A stretch of DNA of 64,000 nt from Colius striatus (taxonomy: Eukaryota > Chordata > Aves > Coliiformes > Coliidae), in assembly GCF_028858725.1 (NCBI RefSeq), contig NC_084774.1, positions 11,320,001 to 11,384,000 of the forward strand, in the 5' to 3' direction. This document shows positions 18,817-33,313 of the stretch, one piece after another. The position numbers and the translations under genes were made by a program. The notes beneath the pieces were generated by a model. It was not told the origin of the DNA. It ran no database searches and saw nothing but the letters and a program-made list of their open reading frames with translations. Within the stretch, counting starts at the first letter, position 1; every line of letters starts with the position of its first letter.

Positions 18817-20914
18817 CTAAAACAAACAAACAAGTAAGTAGAGAGCCAAGCAGAGAATAAACTCTACCTTCTGGCTGAAAGCTGCAAGATTTAGAAGGCA
18901 GATATCAAAGTCATTGCCTTACCTCATTTCTTCCTGAGCTCAGTTCTTTTGAATGTGTGAATCCAGATCAGCTTCGATCCAGTGGAGGATTTGGCCATCC
19001 AGTATTTGAAGGGTCAAATAGTTACAGCCATCTCCCTCCCCCCAATATAAACTGCAAACAGTGGGGAGGATTTGCCCTGTGTTTTGTTCCAAAAAAGAAC
19101 CTGCCTGTGTTAGTTGAGTATTGAATGATCAAATCCACCAAGGGCTGCTCTAAATGCGAGAAGTGGAGCCTGTTAAGAGGGACTGGACAGGTACTTAATG
19201 CTGCTATTAGCATTTAAAGCTGCTGACTAAGTCACTAGGACTGTCTATGTGGACTGAGCCTGAAGTGCTCTTCATTTTTCCTCTTAAGTGATTTTACAAG
19301 CAAAGGTGGAGCTGCACAGAACAATGCCTAGTCGGGTTAATCAGGTGGTCCTTCCAGTGGGACCCCTCATCCTCTTACAAAGATGCCTGGTGATCTCTTG
19401 AGGCTGCCTGCACACTCCTACAGACATGTTTTGCTGTTGAGTGGCCACAGATCTCTTCAACAAGGATGATGTGCCTTAGGAGGCAGAAGGAATGAAAAGC
19501 CTTTGCTGGCACAACTGACTGAACCGCAGCATAATAATCATTTCTAAACCATCCCACTAATTATTACGAGGGAAGTTGCTAATCATCTGCCAGGGAGGCT
19601 TGAGTTATGCAGGATCACACCTCTGCTTGTTAAAAAATGCTTTGCTGTAATTTATGAGTTTAGCAGCTTAACCATTCTCCCCAGCACCTTCCTCAGCGCC
19701 GTCTGCACAGTGCACTCACGGTGTAAAACGCCACCGCTACATTGTCTTCAGCAGAGCTGTACTGATTTACATCAGCAAGATCTGCCTTCCACGTTCTGTT
19801 TAAACCCCAGTATTGTCAGGAGAGAAATCAAATCATAGGAGGCTACACGAGAGAAACAAATTTCAGGGGCAAAAGGTAAAAACAGCGGAATCTCGGTTCG
19901 ATTGAAGTGCAAATGCTCCTATTGCTAAATGGTTCCCTGACAGGCAGGGCCAACATTTAATAAATAAAAGGAAGCATAAAGATTCCCAGTACACCCACCA
20001 GCACTGACTCAGGGACTTGTATTGCATTCAAAAAAAAAACCCCATGCATGGTAAAAGTTCCCATTTAAGCACTATTCAAGGCCTTGAAACAATTCGACTA
20101 ATGCATCTCCTCAATTTCTTTTCACACTTTCTAATTGAAATTCCTCCAGTCTTCATTTTTTTTTCCCCTTTTTTTCCTGTGTTGGTCTGTGTGTTAACCT
20201 TGCCCAGGACCAGTCTGCACCTCCCTGTCCAGAGGGGCTCAGATGGAGCTGGGAAAGGCTGATATGATGTGGGAAATCACTGGACTCCCTGCACAGGACA
20301 CACCGATCACACATGTCTGTTAGGACGAGGCCAGGGAGTGGGGGTTTTTTTTCCCTCCTAAATGTAGAGCTGATCCCTCAGATTCTTTCCCTCTCTTTAA
20401 GGACCAACAAAGTCACCACTGACAAGACACCAGTGATGCTGGTGTTGACTTTCCAAAAAGCAGTGCAGGGAGGGGGCTGCACCAGGGTCACCCAGTAACA
20501 CTCATCCCACTGACCAGGGCTGGGCTAGGACTACCCAGTAACATCATCCAGGTGTCCAGCATGCTTCAATCTGCAAAGAGAGACTCCATCTGCCTCCTTC
20601 TTTTCTGTGACCATCTGAGTCCTATTTCTCATATTTTGTTAAAATGAAAAAGATAAAATCAAGAGCCTGTGGCTTCAGGGTAGGGTTTGTGCCATTGTCC
20701 CCACTGGGACAGGAGCTCCTTGCAGCCAGACACAGTCCAGCCCTAAGCAGAAGTTCTTTCACACCATAATAATTTCTAACAGAACAGTTCATACTTCTGC
20801 TCCCTAAAACTGTTTCCCTCTGAGGATTATAGCACACAGAGCACACTGTGTTCTTCACACTGTATTAGCCCCTTCCATCCTCATGCACCTCACTTATGGT
20901 GCTGCATATTGAAC

Positions 20915-21022
20915 AGTCTGACATGGTTTTAGGGATGTGGTTTAGTGGTGGATGTAGCAGTGCTGGGATAATGGTTGGACTTGTTCTTAAAGGTCTTTTC
21001 CAACTTAAATGGTTCTATGACA
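20915..21022 (+). mobile_element. CR1 LINE 3'-end fragment
   Basis: The plus strand reads gtggtttagtggtggatg, then tgctgggataatggttgg, then ttaaaggtcttttccaac, then aaatggttctatga. This is the typical last 100 bp of a CR1 element, ending at its short terminal repeat. It is opposite in orientation to CDH4 and badly truncated. The 5' limit is approximate. Confidence 0.85.
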
Positions 21023-22630
21023 GCAAGATCCTGAAAAAGCCCACAGTGCTGCTACATTTGGGACAAGAAGGTGCTGGACTGTTGCCTACTTTTACATTTC
21101 ATGTCCAAGAAGCATGTGACATGAAATGAAAAACTAGCACCTTTGCAGGTATCCCTTGTTGGATGTTCAGTGTCTGACCTGGCACAAACAGCTCTGAAAC
21201 ACCCCCAGGAGATGCTGCACATCCTCCTCCTTCACCACCCTCTTTGACCTGGATGCAGCAGAGTGAAGCCAAGGGCTTGCCATGAGTCCTTCTTTTCTCA
21301 AAGTACTTTTAACTAAGGTGAACAAATTTGCCATATGTTAGTGTTGAAGCAAATGATAACTGAAGGTTCAGAAGCATCTCCATAATAAATTCACAGCTCT
21401 GATCCATGCACATGTAGTATCATTTTACTTAGACAGCTGCCACACTGCTGCTCTTGGAGATTGTCTCCAGACTCTGCATTGCCTCATCTAAGTGGGAAGT
21501 TTCTCACTCCCCTTGATCAAGGCTTTCTTTGAAGATTAAGTTATAGAAATGATTTGGAAAGGCATGAACAGAAAAAGGAACATTTGTTTGGTGATTGGAC
21601 TGCAGCTGCAGATGGGGTTTTGCTGAGAGTGGCTGCAAAATGGTCCCCCATGAGCATCATCTGAACTTCAAAGGGCTTCTTGGTTTGGAAGAATTTCTGT
21701 CCCTTTATTTGTGGCCCCCCCAACTGCTGGTGGAGGGGTGAGATTCTTCATGCAACACCCTTCTCTGCACTGTTTCTGCCATAGCCCAGATGCAAACCCC
21801 TTTGCTTGCAGCAATGGGGAGTTATGTATAAGTGGTTTCAAAGAGCCACATGAAAACCCAACCATGTAGGTCTGTAAATAAAAGGTTCCTTACTTGACTT
21901 AATTTTTCACCCATGTTTTCCACCTACATCAGGGATCAAACCTGCAACAGGCTGCTCCCACACCATGAAGAATAAGCTCTGACTGGCCACCCAGTTTGAT
22001 GTGCATACATTCCCCAAATCCTTAGGCATATTCACTTATTAACAGAGAACAAAATATTTCAAAGAAGAAAGGGGAATCCTAAGAGTCTTCACTTCTTCAC
22101 CATGAAAATTTAATCACAAGCAATTTCACTCATTCTCCTTGCTGAAAACACACCAAAAGCTTCCTGGCTTGAGAAGGGTAAGAAACTCTGGGCACCCAGG
22201 AGGAACAGGTGAGGTTATACAGTGAAGACATTCAATACAATTTCAAGCTTTGAGCTCATCTTGACAAGGTAGGATTTCATGTGGTTCTCTGCATTGTGAT
22301 CACTGTGGGTTACACAGCAGTGGAAAGTCAACACCAGCATCACTGGTGTCTTGTCAAATCTGCCCTGCTTTTTCCCTGCAAGTTCTGGATAAAGGATGGC
22401 TCATTATGCAGAAGTCCTTGTGTAGCAGAGATGATCATGTAAATCCCCTGTTGTTCACTGTGATGTGCCTTTTAACTACAGTTGTGACACTTTACTAGAT
22501 TAGGAGTAAGTGGCCTTCCCCTGCTTGAAGTGAAAGCCTTGGCATTTCCATCTCAGCCTGGCTGCTCACATCAATGTAAGTTAAATTGCTGCATTTTACT
22601 TTGTTGAATGTTTTCTTTTTAGGCAGAAAA

Positions 22631-22683
22631 TACATACATATGTGTATGTGTATACTTACATGTATGCATCCATATACATGTGT
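22631..22683. repeat. Alternating purine-pyrimidine tract (TATG/CATA-rich)
   Basis: Degenerate repeats of tacatacatatgtgtatgtg type run for about 50 bp and include several self-complementary steps. This is probably an old microsatellite. Confidence 0.7.
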
Positions 22684-24163
22684 CTAGAACTACTGCTAAG
22701 CTTGAAGAGGTTTTGTAATGTTGCACCAGGTAAGGCTGTCAACCTTCCTTGCAGAGCAATAAAGAGTGACAAATAAAAAGACCCTGCTGAAATACCATCT
22801 AGCAGGTAAGATGATGTCTCCCTTAAAGTTTCAGCAAAGTGGCATCTGCAGACACAGCCTAAGGGTCAGAGAACAGGACAAGCTCACAAGCTCACACGTT
22901 CCTACCAGCATAACCTCATTGGCATTTCACTGATGTCATTCTTCCTAATACCCAAACTGTAAGTATTAAGAATGACTGCAACTTATTAGCTACAAGGAAG
23001 CAGGACTCCCTTATTTCAACACAGAGCTATTCTTAAATCACGTTGCTCTTTAAACATTAGCACATCAGTCTGAGTTGTTGATCAAAACTTTCTGTTAGAG
23101 AAGACCAGGCTTATGAAAAGATGCAGGCTTTGTCCATCACAGCATGTGTGATCCTTTTCAGGTGCAGTGCACAGTGCATGTTGCCCGAGCTCCTACAGAT
23201 CACAGCAGCCTATTTGTGATGCCTTCACTTTCTTGGTAGTCAGAGGGAGCATCCATAGGCATCTTATATGGGAAGAGCTTCAGTGAACTCCGAATGGATC
23301 TGGTTATGTTCTGGCTCTGTGTAATGACTGCAGAAGCATTCACAGCCTGGGCTGCTGGCCTCAGTAATTGACAGGGAAGTGAAGGCTCAAGTGCAGAAAG
23401 AGTCATGTTCTCTGGAGGCAAGGAGGGAAACAGAATTTGATACTTACTGCAGATATCCTGAGGGTTCTAGCTCTCCTAATACTGAAGGTAATGGGTGGAG
23501 GAAAGAAAGGATGCAGGATACAATCTTATTTCTTTGGACAAGCTGATCTAACCTGGGGAGATCTCAGCTTTCACTTGAGTGGAGCTATTCTGAGCTGAGG
23601 ATCTGTCCCACACAGTGTGTTTATTGCTTGATATTAGGAAAAGGAAAACTTCTTCAACTTCTTTCTGCCAACCCTGTCAATCAGAGAAAAACCCTGTCCT
23701 CCTTCTACTAGGAAATTCACTCCTCCTGGTATCATTCCTGCATGCCCTGCCTTCACAGAGCATCACTGACTGATCCCTTGCAGTGAAATGCTATCCCTGA
23801 TTCACAGCTGGCAGGGAGTTTTTCAGCTTAAAAAGGAGAAAGTGCAAACTGTGCCCTAAACCTGCCAGGCAGGGCAGAGCTGCAGATCTCAGGCACCATT
23901 CCCTCTCACAGCATTGAAAGAGTTAAGGAGGAGTGGGACACAGAGGTCAGGCTGGGATGTTGGGAAGAGCCTTTAACACCAGAGAGTTTGAAAGCTTTTG
24001 GTGGGCTGGGCTGAGCTGCAAAACCCAGAACCAGTGGCATACACTTTAGGTACTCAGAGCTCCTGCACAGAGACAGATGGGAAACAACAGACTCGAGCAC
24101 TTGTATTCCCAGGTATAGAAAACATGAAATAGCTGCAGGCTTCTGGAAATCCTTGTAGCCTTA

Positions 24164-24427
<264 letters not shown>

Positions 24428-27400
24428 TCAGTCCTCACAGCTACCTCCCCTCTCCCCTACACCAGCACACCAACCAGGAAATCAGTCCCGTGGAGAGGAC
24501 CACAGGGTTACACATCATGAGCAACACATTCCTTTCTCATTTCTAGTTTCCCCATTATTTTTTGGCTTTGAATATTTTTCCAAACCTTCCAAAGCCTAGT
24601 TTCATCTCTCAGCCCAAAGAGGAACAAACTCACTATTATCCAGGCACTGCCTAGCAAATGCTCACTAAACCAACAACAAATGTTCCTGACACTCTTGTTC
24701 AGTTACAGCAATGAGAGAGTTAATTGTCAACAGCAGGTAAAAGTGGCAGACTACAACATGCATTTTTTAGGATGACTATGTCCTTTTAACCTGAAGTATT
24801 TTGCCTCACTCAGATTTCAGTGGTGGCATTCTATTGCTTCTTCAGTGATTTTACTTCTTTTTCTTTCTTTCTTGATTTGATTTTGTCTCATTATTTGACG
24901 TGTTTCTTGTGACTTTGCCACAGCCTTTCCCGGTGCTTAATTCTCTCATTTAGCGTTGATTTCCATGGAGAACATCCTTCACAGGCATATCCTGACACAT
25001 TAGCTGCATTCTTTCCTGCTTTCCAGTCCTTGATTTATCATATGGCTGATCAGGGATCCTGGCCTGTGAACAATTCCAGTGTTTGGGGCTCAGAAGCTGC
25101 CAGTAAGACACATTCCCAGATTTTCAACTGTCCTCATCTCTCAGCATCGCCTATTAGCAGCAATTGCAAATCAACACTCTGATTGACATATGGCAAATTA
25201 AACACTGGGGAAAGGATGGGAGCGGCTGGCTCTGAGTCTGTAACCAAAATCCTGGCCCCAAACTGCAGGAGCAGAGCTCTTCTGAAAATCTGGCCTTTGG
25301 TGTGCACAAATGCCAGGTTATGTAAATGATAATAAATCATTCCTTTGTTAGCACAAGAGTCCCTTTCCACTCCTAACTCATCCCCATCCATTGGAACCTT
25401 GCAGTTATGTGTGCTTATATTTAGTATATATTGTTCCACCACTGACAGCAAAAATATTCAGTCTGCTTTATGTGAATTTAAATTTGCCCTTTAGTGGTAT
25501 CCTGAATGGCATTTTGCCCTCTTTTCTGTTATGCACCTGTCCTAAACAAGTTTTCATTAGTGAATGCAGATGGTGTCTCTTTCCAGCCATGCTGAGTGGT
25601 GGGGAAGAGGAACAGTAGGAAGCTGCAGGATAATTCTAGTTCCAGTGCATGCTGCAGCTCTTCTTTTCTCTGTATTTCCCGTGATTTCACTTTTTTTTAC
25701 CCATTCTCATGCCCAATTTGAAATCTCTGCGGCACACAGCTTAAGCAAGGGAAATAACACATGGAAATTTATCAAAAGCCTCTTTAAAAATCCATCAGAT
25801 TATGTCATATGCACGCTCCTATTACCAACCTTGTCTGCAACCCGCTCGAAAGAACCGAAGGAGATTAGTTAAGCAGGATCTTCTCTTACTAAATCCACAC
25901 TAGTTATCGCCCATTACATTACATTCATGTTGTATGGCATGCCAGCAATGACAAGTTGATGGGCCCCCAGTCTCTTTTAGGAGATGGCTGTACTGCCAAC
26001 ATCAAGATGCCGTATCATAACTACAAAGCTGTTAAGCACTTGGTGCAACCATCTCAAATCTTTGACTCAGGACTGCAGTTTCTCATTCATTGCTACCAGG
26101 CTTGTTCCTTGCAGAACTAAACAGAATTAACTCACCTAAAGTAAGCCATCAATTGGCTTTAAGAGATTTAAGAGTGCCAGACCTACAGGATGCTGAGCAT
26201 CTTTAGTAGATCTTAACCAAAGTGCTACCAGTGAGTTTGGGTTACATGGGAAAAATCCCACACCATCGCCAACAGATTTTACAACAGCTTCTGTAAAACC
26301 CATCCCAACATCTGTCTTCAGCCTGTAGTGACAAAGATTACTACCAGATATTTTAAAAATACAAGATATAGAAGAAATGATAAATACAGAAGCAAATCTC
26401 AATAGAAAGCCTGGAGGAAGACTGCAACAGCCTATAAAACTTTTCTGTTAGGGTTAAAATCACAATGCTCTGCATTTACTGATCAATCCAGGAGTTTGCT
26501 TAATCCATCTAGTTAGTGTTGATACCTATTAGATACAGTCAGGGAATCATCAGCCCCACATAGCACTGAGGGTGGATACTGTTACACTTATAAAGCCAAA
26601 TATTTTCCTGATGGGAACAGAGTACAATGACAGGAATCAAAGCAGCCATCCAAAGCTATCCAGCTTAAGATGCAAATCTTGGAAAGACTCACCATGAAGA
26701 ACAGAACAATTTTTATCAGCTACAGAGCAGCAGCTACTAGAAATCCAAACTGGAGCCTGTCTTTCCTCCTTCTAACACTCCTCCACTATCAATATTATAA
26801 GTAAGTGCTGTAAGGTGTATTGTCCACAACTGTCTTTAATAAATTTAAGTAATGACTTTAAATTACATCTGCTAAAGAAAGGATGGCAGCTCAAAGCTAC
26901 CTACACTTCTTTAATATCATTCCCTCCCTACCCTGGAGTAATTTAGGATAATGAACAATGCCATCTTTCACTGTGCTGCTTTGCAGCATTCCCTGTGCTG
27001 TTAGTTCTCTATCATAAGATTACAATTGATTTTCAAATAAAGCAAAGAGTATCTATTCAAACAAGGTAAAACAATGGGCAACAGAGGAACTGCTGAAGTA
27101 AACATAAGATTAATAAAGCAGCTCTTGACCTATACTTGTAGCATTTACTCATATTCCCCTGTAATTCATTTGGCTTCACTTTCAATTGCTGTATTTGAAG
27201 TCCTTAATTTCCAGCTTGTTTCTTTTAAAGACCATTCACAAAGATTTCTATAGCTGATTGTTACACACTCCACTTCCCTTCTGAGACAGGAATTGTTCTG
27301 AACCTGGCATATTCTTAAACCCTTACATTCCACAAGGTCTTTTCCTACCCCACTATAAAAGCCTGTGCTTGTGAAAGTCCTTCTCTCATTCCTCTAGAGG

Positions 27401-30400
27401 CAGCCCACGTGAAGTCACGTCTAGCTGAAAAGGTAATAATTCATCTGATTTTCAGGTTGCATCAGATTATACTAAACTTGGTTAAGCCCAGAGTGTCTTG
27501 GTACGTGACAGCATATGACACATACAGACAAATATCACTCTGGAGAAGAAAGAGATTTATGTGGGGGGACAAATGATGAATTCACACCATGACTTGACTT
27601 TGTGCTATAAATTTGGAGCCTGGGCGGTGAAGCCACGCACAGCACAGTAAAACCAATTAGCTCACTGCAGCCACTCCTTGGAGGCGTGGAGTTGAGATGG
27701 ATGAATACAAAGATAATGATTCAGGCTTCCTTCTAAAGGGAATTCTTTTTTCCAATGTTATTACTTTTTTTTTTTTCCTAGCTGGTTTTGCTTAAAAGCT
27801 GCGAAAACAAAGAGTTGTTCACCTGCATGTCTACGGGAAAGATTTGTGTTGTCTCCAAGATTTGCTAATGATGACACAACATTTGTGACAGGCAGAAGTA
27901 ACTAATTCTGAGGGCTGAATTGCATAGAGAAATGGAGTATTTTATGACCTATAGCTATGGATTAAAGCAGAAGAATAAAGGCAACTCAGTCCTCTTATTA
28001 GACTGAGCCCTTCTCCTGACAGCTATGACTGCTATGAAGTGCTGCACCTTCTCTCTTGGTCCCTTAGGCTGAGAGAAACCAAAATGAGAGTGAGTGAGCA
28101 CACGTATGCACATGGCATGGGGTGTCCCCTCTCTCACCTCTTTCCTCTGCCAGGATATCCCATGACACAGCAATCTCTGGGGACCAGGCGATGTGCAACT
28201 GTCAGAAGGCACAGAGGGCTACCCATGCCCACCAAGCTGTGTGAGCAGGCACCCAGCCTGAACACCAACCCACAGCTCCACCACGCTTAAGGGCATGCTC
28301 CCAACTGAGTCCTGGCACGAGCCAGCTGTTTACCTTTCCCCCACAGTATTTAACAAAGAGGCTGGAATAGCAGGTGAATGAATAAACAACTGCAGTTTGG
28401 TTGCAGCAACCTGTGTGAAATGTAAGGAAAAAAAAGACAAAAATCTCCTAATAAATCATTAATTGGGATGTGCCTGCCCAGCTGCAGCACGGAAACAAGC
28501 AAATGCCATCCTAATTGATTGCTCCTTATTCCATCTTTATAGGCTTGCATTTTTTATTGTGGGGGTTGAGTAAGCCCAGAGGTGTAAAATACCTCTAGAT
28601 TGTACTCTGTGTATCTGCCAACTTGATATTTAGATCAATAATCTTTTAGCTTTTTTTCCCCCCCTACTCCTACTACTGGTAATTTAGCTTTTCTTCCTAG
28701 CAGCCTAATTGCTGTTTTCTTACACCTTACTATCAATTCTCTGACCTTTATTTTCCAATATGGTTTGCTGTAGGGGATGACTGTTCCAGGTCTGCAAGTT
28801 ATTGTCATCCCCTTTGTGCCATACAGGTCAGACCTGGCTATCAGTTTCTGTGACAGTCAAACAGTGACCTCCAGGTTCTTGCTCCACCGTTGCTGTTGTG
28901 CAGCAGAGACCACAAGCTCACTCAAATCCCCACCAAATCTCCAGAAAGTCAACCACATTTTCTGTGAGAATCACATTTTGAGAGGCTCATTTCTTAACCA
29001 CGTTTTACTGAAGAAAGATTCACTTTGGTGTGTTACGGAATGAAGATCACTCTCTCAGTACCAGTGTCCTCACTTTTCCCTGAGGCAGCCCATGGCATCT
29101 CTGCTCTTCATCTCACCAGCCAGCAATTCCTAGGTCAGCCCCATGCCCACAACATTCCTGGCACTGCAGCATCCCTGCTCCAACTTCACCTTCGCTCAGA
29201 TCCACTCCACAGTCCATCATGTATGCGTATCATACTTCAGACTAGTTACATGCCATGTGGCAAATGCTTCCCAAAACATTCTCTATAAAGCCCAACACAC
29301 TGTTGCCAGCTCACAGTTTTGCTCTGCTGGTATGAGGCCCAGCTGTCACAGTGCTCATTCAGCAATGAACTGCTGGAGCTGGGGGCACCGGCTCGTCGTG
29401 GTCGGGCAGGATCAGCCTTGCCTAGCAGAGCGAAGTGCATGACAATGAGCTCACCAACTTTTAAAGGGTGCTTTGGAAGTTCTGCCTTTATCTTTAGCAG
29501 TTTGTGCTAGTAAAATGCCTCACCTGCCTGCAAAGGAGTTCTCTCAGGTCTGCCCGTGGTGTGGTGGAGTCAGACCAGCTTGTCTACTGGGGCTTTCTGG
29601 AAGGAGTGATGAGTGATGTTCAGTTCGGTCTCAATGTGACAGTTCCAACTCTGCTGGATGAGTTTGTAAAACAAAAGCAATCCCTGGATTTTTACACTTC
29701 CAAAGCTGATCTTATGATGGGGTACAGTTGTGTTCCTGCAGCTGATGGCTGCCTTGGCTCTACCCTTTGTCTTTACCGGTCTTATTTTTAAAGAAATATT
29801 GTTTTGGACTAAATGACAAGATTTACTTTGTGACTATGAAGACAAAGCAGGAACAGAGGAGGAGAAACCAGTACCCCTTTTTTTTCCAGAAGCAGCAGAC
29901 TCTCTGCTATAATGAAGGAATGTGCAGGTCCCACTTTCACCTTGGTTCAAAGACTCAGAGTATTTGCCAAGAGTTCAGAGACAAGAGCATGTAATAGTAA
30001 GAGGATATTAAAAGAAACTTTGCATGTCTGACAAAGAGCACTAATTTTTTTTTTCATTATCAGATGTTACATTCTTGTGACAGAATGAAAAGATGCCACA
30101 GAAATGATGACACCAGACACTGTTCTGCTGCAAGATAACCATTTCCAGATAAATATATCTCACGGAAAGAAGTTCAACGTTTGCATAGGAATTTAGATAC
30201 TTTATAAAAATGCATTACAACACAAAGGAGCTTTTTACAACATTCATATGAAAGATTTAAAAAGAGATTAAAATTATGTCCTTGGAAAGGCATATAGCCT
30301 TGTCAAGAAAAAAAAAACTTTCTACATTAACCCCATGTAGAAAAGTTGTACTTTATCTGTATTTCAAAGGCCATAAAGAACCACTTTAATCAACCTACTT

Positions 30401-33293
30401 GACTTTGGGGACTTGCACATCTCACTGAAACTCAGGAAATCTGGCATAGTGTGGTTTCAAGAACACAAAAGCCTTTAATCTGTAACCTGGCACTCTTGTA
30501 CATCCAAATCCTGATACTATCTCCTTGTTAGGAACTAGAATTGTGAATTTATCCAAAATGGGATCTCATCTCATCTAAATGATGTAGCCTTTGCAACAGT
30601 GACCTTTAACAATGGTTATACTCAACAATAAAAGATTTTGTGTCAGGAGACAGTGGAAATAGTATATGTTAAAATTCTGATCTGATAGCAGAGCCTTTTA
30701 TTTTCCAGTTTTAGACAAGAATCCTTTGAACATTTCATTTGCTCTCTTGTCTAACATACCTTTGTTTCTTGCCTACAGAATGAACAGCAGGAAAAGCTGG
30801 CGGATACCTCTCTGCAGACTATTTGATTGTCAGGTGTAATTAGTAATGCTATCTTTTAAATAGAGGCATAGATTTAAAAACAGCTGGAACTGCCTACAAA
30901 GCCTCATTCTTAAAAATAAAAAGTATATACATACAGTTATATAATAAAACAATTTTGCACAGATACATCATTGCTTTGCAGTGGTTGACAGCCCTATGCT
31001 TCCCTTTAGTTGCAGAACTAAAGGCTCTGTTACCTACCCATGTCTCCTGAGGCAGTGGTAGCACTGGGGCTGGAGCTGTGTCCTGCCCTCTGTTGCCTGC
31101 AGGATCCTGAGAACATCATTAATTCACGTGTTAGTTGCTAAATCCATGAGGTCAGTCTGGATTAGTCTATCGATCTCCCCAGTGCATTGCCATGTCACCC
31201 TGTGATCCCCACTGAGCTACTGTGATGGAAAAGCTCCCAGACAGGAAAGCTGGCAGAGAACTGCGTGCTGGGGATGAGCTGGATCATGAGCATGGCTCTT
31301 CCCCAGGCTCTGCACTGCATTGGCTTCAACTAAGGAACCTGAAGAGGTTTGCACAGCTAGGGAAAAACAGGCCACAAGAATGACCTATTGCGAAGTTTCA
31401 CCATCTCAAAGGCTAACAGTGGTTGGGATACGTTGACCTTCAGTTAACAAAGAAGCACTGGTGTCTTGTGCAGCACCCAGGGTGGCAGGAGTGGCTTTCC
31501 AATGTGCAGGCTGTGTCAGTTACTGTTACTCTCTAAAATAACCACTTTCCTTAAAATCAAGTAATTTATTGGCATGTCAAGCCTCACATTTCTTTCTCTT
31601 TCTGTAAAGTAGCAAAGTGTGTTTTTTTGAACAAAACTTTGAAAATTCCTCATATATATGTAAACCAGGTGGCAAAAACTGTGACAGAGTTCAGCCTCTA
31701 AGTGAGCAAAATGTACTCCACAGGTTTGAATCTGTTTCTTGGTGAAAGTGTATAGAAGAGGATGTTTCGGTTCAGGCACCTGTAATAAAGTTTCATTAAG
31801 AAAGGCCATAAGCTGATAAGTCTGGTTTAGGATTTTCTTATTAACTGCCCACTCCTCATAATGAGTTTTTAATTTCACTTTTTTTCCAGATTTTAAGGCA
31901 TATAAAGGCTGCTCATGAGCCTTTGGGATCTGAAGATGGATGTTTGGGAAAGAGAGAATTTTTTATGTACACTATAATCCTGGTATGGAGATTTTTAACA
32001 AGTTTCCTGTATAGCACAGCAGAGCCAGTCTGCATGCTAACACCATCTCAAACCTCCTCTGCACTGCATTTGAAATCTCTTTTTTTTCCAGATTACTCTC
32101 AGAATTAGGACTAACAGGGATTCTTTTTGTTGCTTTTAATGACCAGATTTGAACACCACAATCAGATGCTGGAAAACCCAAACCGTCATAAACAAGGTTA
32201 CTGACTGGACAAGAGCATTCTTGTTGAAGAAAGGCACTGAGGTATGTGTTTTATTCTACAAGTGCTTTTCTGTTGTGGTTTAAAGGTGTGATTTTCTGAG
32301 CTGTGCCACGATGGCCAATTTTTTATGTCCTGAGTGCTGCACTAAACATCGTGGCAATGCCTGAATGGTGGGGTGGGAGACGACAGTCACAGAGAAATCT
32401 ATGTGCCCTACCTGCTGCCCTGTGCTGTGGCTTCTACAGGAAGGGGATGAGGAGTGGGGGACACATGCCTGCGTTGAGGGGATGCTGAAAGCTCCTCCAG
32501 TTTGCAGACAAACCCAGACAGTTCAGCTGCAGCACTGCCCTGAAGCAAGCAAAGGAAACGGCTCCTCCCGAGCCCACCTTCGGATGCAGTCCCTAAAATA
32601 TGGTGTTACAGAAAGATGCATGTCTGCCTCCTTACAGGAATTCAGAGCACAGAATGAAGAGGGAATTAAATGCAGTGTAATTCATCAGACTTGCCATGAG
32701 GAAGAGGCTTCTTGCTGAGATTTCATTTACCACAGGAAAGTCAAAGCACATGTAGCAGAGAAGAGCAATGCACTGAGAAATGGGAGGATGCTGGGTCAAA
32801 GAAAAGAGGGAGTCGCTACATACTTGTACATTTAGGAAGGAAAACATTATTGTTTCTTCTCTGTTATTTTTTTGGCAATTCAAACCTGCTACTGCACTAA
32901 GCTGAACAGTTTGAAAAACTCTGCCGAAACCCTACGTGAAACCTTGAAACCATCCTCTCTGGTTTTAACTCTGGCTGTTCTCTGTGTTTTGACCCTTTCT
33001 TCTCCAACTGCGAAGCATTAAGACATCCTGGACAGTTAGAAATAAGAGAAAACTCATAGCACCACCAAATCCTTTGCTAAGCCTTTTTTCCTTTCCCCCT
33101 AGCATGTCACTAAAGGTTTCATAAGTGAAACGTGCTTAATGAAATTCCAGATATATATCATCTTCAAATGCCATCCCTTGGAAGCAACTGTTTTTAAGGC
33201 AATAGAACATTGAAGAATTAAAAACCTGCTGACCCAAGGAAGTTAGCCAACTTCAGAAGGAGATTTATTTCAGGGCCTTGTAATAAGGGAGAT

Positions 33294-33313
33294 ACAACAC
33301 CACACAACACCAC
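33294..33313. repeat. Short tandem duplication, 10-bp unit acaacaccac
   Basis: Two perfect head-to-tail copies. Confidence 0.9.
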